Source of the DNA: an uncultured Collinsella sp.
GTDB taxonomy: Bacteria > Actinomycetota > Coriobacteriia > Coriobacteriales > Coriobacteriaceae
DNA length: 11,008 bases
NCBI GenBank assembly: GCA_902495945.1
Contig: CABUZD010000053.1
Location: forward strand, 1-11,008
Reading direction: 5' to 3'
The position numbers and the translations under genes are program-made. How positions within the stretch are numbered: the stretch's first letter is position 1; each line of letters starts with the position of its first letter. Under the pieces are notes generated by a model. The model ran no database searches, was not told where the DNA came from, and worked only from the letters and a program-made list of their open reading frames with translations. Below, one piece after another: positions 1 through 6,784 of this stretch.

Positions 1-1390
1 GTTGCTGTTTTGCGTAGCGTTGCCAATTTCGCTCGCGAACAAGCAGAACGCTCGCTGCTGCATGGAGGCTTTGGCCATCTACCTTACCTTCAACTACTTT
101 GTAAGCACAATCTTGGGGCAGTGGGGCCCTGTCTTTGGGGTCGACTACTCTGTCGAGGCGGGCAGCGGTACTGGTCTTGCCACTATCGCAAGCATCAAAA
201 CGCTTGATATGGGCATCATGGGCGCGCTTATCATTTCGGGTATTGCCACGATGCTTCACAACAAGTACTTCGACACCGAACTTCCTGAGTGGTTGGGCGT
301 GTTCTCGGGCTCCGTGTTCATCTATATGATCGGTTTCTTCGTTATGGTTCCGGTCGCTATTATCGCCTGCCTGGTGTGGCCGCATGTTCAGGCTGCTATC
401 GCCGCCTTCCAGGGATTCATCCTTTCCGCCGGTACGTTTGGCGTGGGCGTCTTTGCTTTCTTCGAGCGCGTGCTGATTCCTACGGGCCTGCACCACTTTA
501 TCTATACGCCGTTCTATTACGACAACGCGGCGGTCAACGGCGGCATCTTTGCTGCTTGGGCCAACATCCTGCCCCAATTGGCTGCCGATCCGAGCATTGC
601 TCTTAAGGATGCCGCACCCTGGGCTGCCTATACCTGCCCTGGTTGGACTAAAGTCTTCGGCTCGCTTGGCGTCGCCATTGCGTTTTATATGACCGCCAAA
701 CCCGAGCGCAAGCAGCGCGTCAAGGCTCTGCTAATCCCGGTCACCCTTACCGCTATGCTTTGCGGTATTACCGAGCCGCTTGACTTCACCTTCCTGTTCA
801 TTGCGCCCGGCCTGTTCGTCGTCCACTGCGTGCTCGGAGCGCTCGGCTGCATGGCTCAAAACCTCCTTGGCGTCGTGGGCATCTTCGACGGCGGAATCAT
901 CTCGATGCTCTCGTGGGACTGGCTGCCCCTTTGGGCCGCACACGGTCTGCAGTACGCCATCTCCATCCTTGTCGGTCTGTGCTTTACCGCTCTTTGGGTC
1001 GTGGTCTTCCGTTTCTTGATCATCAAGTTCGACTTTAAGACCCCCGGTCGCGAGGATGACGATGTTGAGGTCGAGCTCAAGTCCAAGGCCGACTACAAGC
1101 AAAAGCAGGGCGGTGCTGCTGGCAAATCGGTTGCCCAGAGTAAAGATGATGAGCGCTTGGTGCTTGCCGAGAAAATCCTCGATCTGCTCGGTGGCACGGA
1201 TAACATCATCGATGTAACTAACTGCGCTACCCGTCTGCGCGTTAACGTCAAGGACAAGAGCGTCGTTGCGCCCGAGGCTTCCTTCAAGGCGATCGGTACG
1301 CATGGCTTGGTGGTCCAAGGTCAGTCAATCCAGGTCATCATCGGCCTTACCGTCCCGCAGGTTCGCGAGAAGTTCGAGAGTCTTCTGTAA
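1..1390 (+). CDS. malP: Alpha-glucoside-specific PTS permease, EIICB (5' truncated by window)
   Basis: This is the membrane permease of the phosphoenolpyruvate sugar phosphotransferase system, which imports an alpha-glucoside such as maltose and phosphorylates it. The reading frame is already open at the first base, so the N-terminus lies outside the window; about 462 residues are visible, against roughly 520-530 in full-length relatives such as B. subtilis MalP. Residues 1-345 are the hydrophobic EIIC domain, with the family signature GITEPLDFTFLFIAP at about 255-270. A charged linker (about 345-385, rich in D, E, K) leads to an EIIB domain whose NCATRLRV motif places the phosphorylated cysteine at visible residue 408. 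No EIIA domain is fused, so a separate or shared EIIA must donate the phosphate. The next gene is a GH4 6-phospho-alpha-glucosidase, which supports the substrate call. Exact sugar specificity is inferred. Confidence 0.93.
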   Translation, partial: LLFCVALPISLANKQNARCCMEALAIYLTFNYFVSTILGQWGPVFGVDYSVEAGSGTGLATIASIKTLDMGIMGALIISGIATMLHNKYFDTELPEWLGVFSGSVFIYMIGFFVMVPVAIIACLVWPHVQAAIAAFQGFILSAGTFGVGVFAFFERVLIPTGLHHFIYTPFYYDNAAVNGGIFAAWANILPQLAADPSIALKDAAPWAAYTCPGWTKVFGSLGVAIAFYMTAKPERKQRVKALLIPVTLTAMLCGITEPLDFTFLFIAPGLFVVHCVLGALGCMAQNLLGVVGIFDGGIISMLSWDWLPLWAAHGLQYAISILVGLCFTALWVVVFRFLIIKFDFKTPGREDDDVEVELKSKADYKQKQGGAAGKSVAQSKDDERLVLAEKILDLLGGTDNIIDVTNCATRLRVNVKDKSVVAPEASFKAIGTHGLVVQGQSIQVIIGLTVPQVREKFESLL

Positions 1391-1408
1391 ACCATCGTCC
1401 ATCGAAAC

Positions 1409-1448
1409 AATCGGCCTTGCAGAGCCGGTATGCACCGCAAGGCCGATT
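1409..1448 (+). promoter_or_regulatory. 12-bp perfect inverted repeat between permease and GH4 genes
   Basis: AATCGGCCTTGC (1409-1420) is exactly complementary to GCAAGGCCGATT (1437-1448). Inside the 16-base loop a GGT/ACC pair can form around ATGC. The repeat begins 18 bases after the permease stop. It is followed by CTAGAGATAAAAAACTCC, which has no U-tract, so it is not a textbook intrinsic terminator. It could limit read-through, protect the 3' end of the permease message, or be a protein-binding site. The inverted repeat itself is certain; its role is not. Confidence 0.55.
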
Positions 1449-1488
1449 CTAGAGATAAAAAACTCCACTTCTAGGTAACAATTCCAAA

Positions 1489-1507
1489 CCGTACAGGCCG
1501 CGTACGG
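1489..1507 (+). promoter_or_regulatory. Small hairpin in the GH4 leader with a possible alternative fold
   Basis: CCGTAC (1489-1494) pairs with GTACGG (1502-1507) around a seven-base loop, AGGCCGC. The loop bases GGCCGC (1496-1501) are also complementary to GCGGCC at 1523-1528, just upstream of the GH4 ribosome binding site (1534-1540). Two mutually exclusive folds are therefore possible. A regulatory role is inference only. Confidence 0.3.
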
Positions 1508-1545
1508 GGATGGATTGAGCAAGCGGCCAGAATGAGGAGGACATC

Positions 1546-2889
1546 ATGTCCAAGAAAAACTATGCCGTGACCATTGCCGGCGGTGGCTCTACCTTCACCC
1601 CGGGCATCGCTCTGATGCTGCTTGAGGAGCGCGACCGCTTCCCGGTCAACAAGGTGACCTTCTACGACAACAACGCCGAGCGCCAGGAGACCGTGGCAAA
1701 GGCTTGCGAGATCTACTTCCACGAGAACGCCCCCGAGGTTGAGTTTAGCTACACCACCGACCCCGAGACCGCATTCACCGGGACCGACTTCGTCCTTGCT
1801 CACATCCGCGTCGGCCTGTACGCCATGCGTGAGCTCGACGAGAAGATTCCTCTCAAGTACGGCTGCGTTGGCCAAGAGACCTGCGGTGCCGGCGGTATCG
1901 CCTATGGCATGCGCTCCATCGGCGGCGTCATCGAGATTCTCGACTACATGGAGAAGTACAGCCCCAACGCCTGGATGCTCAACTACTCCAACCCCGCGGC
2001 CATCGTCGCCGAGGCTTGCCGCGTGCTGCGCCCCAACAGCCGCATCATCAACATCTGCGACATGCCGATCGACCTCATGGATAAGATGAGCCGTATGTGC
2101 GGCATCAAGGATCGTCGCGAGCTGCAGTATAGCTACTACGGCCTCAACCACTTTGGTTGGTGGAGCAAGATCTACGACAAGGACGGCAACGACCTCATGC
2201 CGCAGATTAAGGAGCACATGGCTAAGAACGGCTACCTGGACGGCATCGAGCACGAGGCCGGCAAGGAGCAGCATGTCGAGGAGAGTTGGATTCACACCTT
2301 CGGCAAGGCCAAGGATGTCTATGCTGTCGATCCCGAGACGATTCCCAATACCTACCTCAAGTATTACCTGTACCCGGACTATGTCGTCGAGACGTCTGAC
2401 CCCAACTACACTCGCGCCAATGAGGTTATGGACGGCCGCGAGAAGAAGGTCTTTGGCGCTTGCCGCGACATCATTGCCAAGGGTACGGCCAAAGATGGCG
2501 GCTTTGAGCCAGATGTACATGCCAACTACATCGTCGACCTTGCCTGCGCACTGGCCGAGAATACGCTCGAGCGCTTCCTGCTGATCGTCCCCAACGATGG
2601 TGCTGTGCCCAACTTCGACCCGACGGCCATGGTCGAGGTGCCTTGCATCGTCGGTTCCAACGGCTTTGAGAAGATCTGCCAGGGCCCGATTCCGCAGTTC
2701 CAGAAGGGCCTGATGGAGCAGCAGGTTTCCGTTGAGAAGCTCGTTGTCCAGGCTTGGGTCGAGGGCAGCTACCAGAAGCTCTGGCAGGCACTCACGCTCT
2801 CCAAGACCATTCCTTCGGCGAGCGTTGCCAAGCAGATCCTGGACGAGCTCATCGAGGCCAACAAGGATTTCTGGCCCGAGCTTAAGTAA
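1546..2889 (+). CDS. glvA: 6-phospho-alpha-glucosidase, glycoside hydrolase family 4
   Basis: This cytoplasmic enzyme cleaves phosphorylated alpha-glucosides such as maltose 6-phosphate into glucose and glucose 6-phosphate, using NAD+ and a divalent metal (Mn2+ in B. subtilis GlvA). At 447 residues it has the family's usual length. The N-terminal nucleotide-binding motif AGGGSTFTP lies at 11-19. NICDMP carries the metal ligand Cys171 and the probable catalytic acid Asp172. LNHFGWW carries the second metal ligand His202, and PNTYLKYY carries Tyr270, which aligns with catalytic Tyr265 of B. subtilis GlvA. The C-terminus keeps the family block IPQFQKGLMEQQVSVEKL. The ATG at 1546 follows GAGGAGG at 1534-1540 with five bases of spacing. 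The upstream EIICB permease is the natural supplier of its phosphorylated substrate, so the two genes are probably one operon with the inverted repeats between them adjusting expression. All catalytic residues are present. Confidence 0.96.
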   Translation: MSKKNYAVTIAGGGSTFTPGIALMLLEERDRFPVNKVTFYDNNAERQETVAKACEIYFHENAPEVEFSYTTDPETAFTGTDFVLAHIRVGLYAMRELDEKIPLKYGCVGQETCGAGGIAYGMRSIGGVIEILDYMEKYSPNAWMLNYSNPAAIVAEACRVLRPNSRIINICDMPIDLMDKMSRMCGIKDRRELQYSYYGLNHFGWWSKIYDKDGNDLMPQIKEHMAKNGYLDGIEHEAGKEQHVEESWIHTFGKAKDVYAVDPETIPNTYLKYYLYPDYVVETSDPNYTRANEVMDGREKKVFGACRDIIAKGTAKDGGFEPDVHANYIVDLACALAENTLERFLLIVPNDGAVPNFDPTAMVEVPCIVGSNGFEKICQGPIPQFQKGLMEQQVSVEKLVVQAWVEGSYQKLWQALTLSKTIPSASVAKQILDELIEANKDFWPELK

Positions 2890-2929
2890 GGACTGCCGTC
2901 TCGAACTCTCACTCATCTCTGCTTCATTT

Positions 2930-2973
2930 GCGCCGCCGTGGCGTCTGGGTTCGCCCAGATGCTGCGGCGGCGC
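2930..2973 (+). terminator. Long hairpin after the GH4 gene, candidate terminator
   Basis: Bases 2930-2949 pair with 2954-2973 to give a 20-bp stem: GCGCCGCC/GGCGGCGC at the base, a middle section with three G-U pairs, and TCTGGG/CCCAGA at the top around a TTCG loop. This is the strongest hairpin in the window and lies 40 bases after the GH4 stop codon. It is followed by TATACTTATGCAGTTT, only weakly U-rich. It probably ends the sugar operon before ychF, but the poor U-tract leaves some doubt. Confidence 0.65.
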
Positions 2974-2979
2974 TATACT
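2974..2979 (+). promoter_or_regulatory. Candidate -10 element (TATACT) for ychF
   Basis: TATACT directly abuts the 3' arm of the preceding hairpin and lies 38 bases upstream of the ychF start. No good -35 hexamer is present 16-18 bases upstream, since that stretch is part of the hairpin arm. Weak call based on the hexamer and its position. Confidence 0.3.
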
Positions 2980-3016
2980 TATGCAGTTTGAAGTACCTGT
3001 ACCAAAAGGAGCTGTC

Positions 3017-4093
<1,077 letters not shown>

Positions 4094-4104
4094 GGACGAC
4101 GCAT

Positions 4105-4488
4105 ATGTTTAAATATGGCAAAAAAGCTGGCTACATGGGTATTGCGCTGCTCGTGCTTGCGGTGATTCCGCTGGTGGTCGCAGCGTGTGTTATCCCCAAC
4201 ATTGGTCCCGAGGTGGCAACGAAGTTTAATGCCGCCGGCGAGGCGACGCGCTGGGGCAAGAGCTACGAGTTGCTGGCGTTGCCGGTGCTCAATCTGCTGC
4301 TGAGCGTGGCGACGTACTTTACGGCGGGACGCCAGGCAAAAAACAACGATGACTCCGCCGCCATGGCACGCATCGTGTGCGAGCGCTACCTGCGCAACGG
4401 TTGCATCACGGGTGTATTTCTCAACGTAATCAACGTTTACTTTATGTATTCGGCGATTACCGGTATGGGCTTTGGCCTGGGCTTTTAG
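4105..4488 (+). CDS. Small membrane protein with DUF1648-like region
   Basis: A 127-residue integral membrane protein of unproven function. Hydrophobic segments lie at about 11-31, 55-73 and 100-119. Between the first two, VATKFNAAGEATRWGKS followed by ELLALP matches the pattern of DUF1648, a short domain also found at the N-terminus of SdpI-type immunity proteins. The rest of SdpI is absent, so an immunity role cannot be claimed. The ATG at 4105 follows AAGGA (4092-4096), which overlaps the ychF stop codon. With only 11 bases between the genes, co-transcription with ychF and perhaps translational coupling are likely. Its stop codon is nine bases from the stop of the convergent minus-strand gene. 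The gene is near certain; the domain label is moderately sure. Confidence 0.8.
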   Translation: MFKYGKKAGYMGIALLVLAVIPLVVAACVIPNIGPEVATKFNAAGEATRWGKSYELLALPVLNLLLSVATYFTAGRQAKNNDDSAAMARIVCERYLRNGCITGVFLNVINVYFMYSAITGMGFGLGF

Positions 4489-4497
4489 CTTGCGCCT

Positions 4498-4887
4498 TTA
4501 GGCAACGAGCCTGCAAGCATATTCGATGGCTGCTGCGAGGCCGCCGCTCGATCGTGGTTGAAAGACCATGTCGGCGGCGGCCTCGTTTTCGTATCCGGCA
4601 CCGCGAAGGGCGAGCGCGACGCCGGCTTCCAGGAGAAGGGGCAGGCCACGCTGGCTGGTTACGATTACGGCAGCCTGATTGAGCGAGCGGCTGTGCGCTT
4701 GGCATTGGATGGCAAGTTCACCTTGCGCCGGGCAAGGGACCAGAACGGCGGCGACGCGACTTGATAGCAATGCAAATGCTGTGCGCTCATCGGGCGAAAG
4801 ACATTCTGCTTCAACGACGACGAGCTTGGGCGGTGCGCTGTTTGTGCGAAGCGTGGCTCGGTACGTGCGGACCGAAGAACCCGACAT
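4498..4887 (-). CDS. Small hypothetical protein, weakly DprA/Smf-like
   Basis: A 129-residue protein I do not firmly recognise. The ATG at 4887-4885 follows a clear AGGAG six bases upstream on the minus strand, giving an N-terminus MSGSSVRTYRA. An in-frame TTG 24 bases upstream lacks that support. The stretch LVVVEAECLS, then TAFALLSS, then AAVLVPCPA, then AAVIVTS follows the order of elements in the second half of the DprA/Smf Rossmann fold (VVVEA, TA..A, VFAVPG, GA.LVTS). It lacks the N-terminal half of that fold, and the VPG element reads VPC. It could be a degraded or repurposed DprA-like domain, or the match could be chance. It is divergent from an XRE regulator across a perfect palindrome, so shared regulation is likely. 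No transmembrane segment is evident. Confidence 0.68.
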   Translation of the reverse strand: MSGSSVRTYRATLRTNSAPPKLVVVEAECLSPDERTAFALLSSRVAAVLVPCPAQGELAIQCQAHSRSLNQAAVIVTSQRGLPLLLEAGVALALRGAGYENEAAADMVFQPRSSGGLAAAIEYACRLVA

Positions 4888-4910
4888 AGAAAACTCCTGT
4901 GTATTCGGCA

Positions 4911-4934
4911 AAACGTAAACTATAGTTTACGTTT
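4911..4934. promoter_or_regulatory. Perfect 24-bp palindrome, probable operator and divergent promoter
   Basis: AAACGTAAAC (4911-4920), TATA, then GTTTACGTTT (4925-4934) form a perfect palindrome between the divergent small gene and the XRE regulator gene. Because of the symmetry, TATAGT appears on the plus strand at 4921-4926 and on the minus strand at 4924-4919, so each gene could use the centre as its -10 element. A dimeric XRE protein binding here would block both promoters. The palindrome is seen directly; the binding partner and promoter use are inferred. The -35 regions are poor. Confidence 0.72.
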
Positions 4935-4963
4935 ATGTTCGGCTCCATTTCAAACTCGGCTGC

Positions 4964-5182
4964 ATGGACGAACGTGCTAAACAGATTCTTGGCAGGCGGG
5001 TCGAAGAGACACGCAGAGACCTTGGTATCTCCAAGGTTGATTTTTGTGTGGCGACAGGAATCAGCCGACCCTACCTCGACCGAATCGAAGATGGGACGGC
5101 AAATTTCACGCTCAAGGTTCTATTTAAGATCGCGCCCGCACTCGGCATGACGGTGTCAGAGCTTCTCGAGGGTATCGGATAG
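4964..5182 (+). CDS. XRE-family helix-turn-helix regulator, single-domain
   Basis: A 72-residue DNA-binding protein that is almost entirely one HTH_3 (Cro/C1-type) domain. The helix-turn-helix covers about 17-43, with ISKVDFCVATG as the second helix and turn, and SRPYLDRIEDG as the recognition helix and following turn. The family-typical ending FKIAPALGMTVSELLEG follows. No effector or enzymatic domain is attached. The ATG at 4964 is the only plausible start in this frame, and no Shine-Dalgarno sequence precedes it, so translation may be weak. The perfect palindrome 30 bases upstream is the obvious candidate operator, suggesting autoregulation and control of the divergent 129-residue protein. 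The arrangement resembles small two-gene regulatory or toxin-antitoxin modules, but the partner shows no recognised toxin fold. Confidence 0.85.
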   Translation: MDERAKQILGRRVEETRRDLGISKVDFCVATGISRPYLDRIEDGTANFTLKVLFKIAPALGMTVSELLEGIG

Positions 5183-5503
5183 GGCGTTCCCCCGCTGTAT
5201 TTGACGCTCTTTGGGCGGGTCCCCCTGGTTGCGATGTGCAAAATCGCGAGTATTCAGCACCAGTTTGGCCGTAGATGGTAGCTCGAGCGGCTGGCTTTGC
5301 CTTTTTGGCAGTAGTTAATACACATACTAAATAAAAATGAGGAATAAATATTTACTAGACGGAACCCTCGTCCTAAAAGTTCGTCTAACAATCGGTCGAT
5401 TCTATGCCTACGGAGGAGAAATTGCAGAATACTCCGATTTTTGCACGGCCCGAGGGGGACCACCTGTCGTTTAAGGCTGCGATAAGTGGAGCTGCCTTAG
5501 GGA
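5183..5503. other. Non-coding stretch, AT-rich in its middle
   Basis: I see no convincing gene between the XRE regulator and the convergent asparaginase gene. The middle (about 5311-5360) is visibly AT-rich compared with the rest of the window, which suggests a decayed or acquired segment. Two short hairpins are present. CGGAG (5411-5415) pairs with CTCCG (5432-5436), followed by ATTTTT at 5437-5442; this could be a weak plus-strand terminator. TAAGGC (5472-5477) pairs with GCCTTA (5494-5499) and lies just after the asparaginase stop on the minus strand, without a U-tract. Short open frames at 5337-5474 and from 5404 lack ribosome binding sites. Confidence 0.5.
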
Positions 5504-6517
5504 TTACGCCATCGGGACGCGGTCGTGGTTGACTTGGCTGTAGAACAGGCGCTGGATTTCGGTGGCATCGCGTGACTGGCCGAGTGCCCACATGGTCTTG
5601 GCCACAAGCGTCTCGGTGGTCATGTCATCGCCGCGCAGAATGCCCGGATGATCGGCGTAAGCGCGGCCGACCTCATAAACGCCCAGATCGAGGCCCTCTT
5701 CGGGGACCTGCGTGGTCATAACGACGGTGCGGCCCGAATCGACCCAGCGGAAAATCGCCTCCTGGAACGACTCGCCGGACTCGCCAAACTCGGGGATACC
5801 GCCAATGCCAAAGGTCTCCAGAATCACGGCGTCGTAGCTATCGGCTAGGGCGTCCAGGATACCCGGGTTCACGCCGGGCGTAAGCTTAAGGACAAACACG
5901 CGCGGGTCGATGCTGTCGTAGAAACGCACCGGGTTTTCGCCCTGATGCGTGCCGTGGAGCCCGTTGCGCACGATGCGGTCGTTGCGGATGTAGGCGATGG
6001 GCGGATAGTTGACGCTAATGAACGCGTTAAAGCTCATGGTGCGCTGCTTGCGGGCGCGCGTGCCGGCAATGGCGACGCCACCAAACACAATCGACACATC
6101 GTGCGAGTGCTCGTCGAGCGCATAGAGCAGGCTCTGGTACAGATTGAGCTTGGCGTCGGTAAAGGGGTTGCCCATGGGCTTTTGCGAGCCGGTGAGCACG
6201 ATGGGCTTGGGGCTGTCCTGAATCAGGTAGGAAAGCGCTGCCGCGGTGTAGCTCATGGTGTCGGTGCCGTGAAGGACTACGAAGCCGTCGTGATCGGCAT
6301 AGCCTTCGACGATGACATCGCGGATGCGCATCCAGTCGCTCGGGCGCATATTGGTGCTGTCGATGTTCATGGGCTGCACGACGTCGAGCTCGCAGAGGCC
6401 CGAGATCTCGGGGACGCTTTGGGCGAGCTCCTCACCGGTCAGGGCGGGGGAGAGGCCGTTGCCGTCCTCGGTCGATGCGATGGTGCCGCCCGTGGCGATG
6501 AGAAGGATGCGCTTCAT
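5504..6517 (-). CDS. ansA: Type I (cytoplasmic) L-asparaginase
   Basis: It hydrolyses L-asparagine to aspartate and ammonia. The 337-residue length and absence of a signal peptide fit the cytoplasmic AnsA type rather than the periplasmic one. The first signature ATGGTIAS (8-15) carries the nucleophile Thr12. The second, LHGTDTMSYTA (82-92), carries Thr85 and Asp86. Lys157 in AGTRARKQRTM matches the catalytic lysine of the family, so the active site looks complete. The ATG at 6517-6515 was chosen because AGGAA lies seven bases upstream and the protein then starts MKRILLIATGGTIAS; the frame stays open upstream but has no better start. The gene is divergent from guaA across about 270 bases and ends just before the AT-richer gap. 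Ammonia or aspartate released here could feed nucleotide synthesis, but a link to guaA is only positional. Confidence 0.95.
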   Translation of the reverse strand: MKRILLIATGGTIASTEDGNGLSPALTGEELAQSVPEISGLCELDVVQPMNIDSTNMRPSDWMRIRDVIVEGYADHDGFVVLHGTDTMSYTAAALSYLIQDSPKPIVLTGSQKPMGNPFTDAKLNLYQSLLYALDEHSHDVSIVFGGVAIAGTRARKQRTMSFNAFISVNYPPIAYIRNDRIVRNGLHGTHQGENPVRFYDSIDPRVFVLKLTPGVNPGILDALADSYDAVILETFGIGGIPEFGESGESFQEAIFRWVDSGRTVVMTTQVPEEGLDLGVYEVGRAYADHPGILRGDDMTTETLVAKTMWALGQSRDATEIQRLFYSQVNHDRVPMA

Positions 6518-6565
6518 GCTGGTATTCCTATCGTATTTGCCGCCGCAGAGGCGGAGTCGTTCGGC

Positions 6566-6596
6566 AGTATTGTGGCACAGAGCGTTCAATGTTCAA
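6566..6596 (-). promoter_or_regulatory. Candidate ansA promoter
   Basis: On the minus strand TTGAAC (6596-6591) lies 19 bases from AATACT (6571-6566). The transcript would start near 6559 and give a leader of about 40 bases before the asparaginase start codon. TTGAAC occurs twice, seven bases apart (also 6589-6584). The 19-base spacer is longer than ideal. Confidence 0.35.
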
Positions 6597-6627
6597 ATGT
6601 ATTACATCATCTGTAACGTCTGGTAAC
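6597..6627. promoter_or_regulatory. Small palindrome and paired GTAAC repeats between ansA and guaA
   Basis: ATGTA-T-TACAT (6597-6607) is a short perfect inverted repeat lying just upstream of the candidate ansA promoter. Two GTAAC copies follow at 6613-6617 and 6623-6627, ten bases apart, i.e. one helical turn. Their position in a divergent intergenic region suggests regulator binding, but the motifs are short and could arise by chance. I see no purine riboswitch in the remaining leader up to guaA. Confidence 0.25.
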
Positions 6628-6784
6628 ACTTCAATTGCCGTCAAATAGGGGCCCAGGTCGTGCGTTTGCCGTGCGCTGATGGCTGCGAGGGACGAGAAAC
6701 CCCATATAACGTGTACACTATGAAAGTTATCTCGTTTATTCGCGCGGGCGGGCACCGGCTCCCCGCCAACAGGAGGGGGAAACC

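Noticed and set aside
5337..5474. 45-residue open frame in the AT-rich gap, and a 42-residue frame from 5404
   Set aside because: Neither has a Shine-Dalgarno sequence or a clear family match, and the second runs into the asparaginase gene on the other strand. The stretch KLQNTPIFARPEGDHLSF looks protein-like but is too short to support a call.
5945..6616. Plus-strand open frame opposite ansA
   Set aside because: Antisense to a complete asparaginase active site. Its composition is typical of a shadow frame.
6518..6784. Purine riboswitch upstream of guaA
   Set aside because: I looked for the conserved core and loop-loop pattern of guanine-type riboswitches and found neither; only a 6-bp GC hairpin precedes the ribosome binding site.
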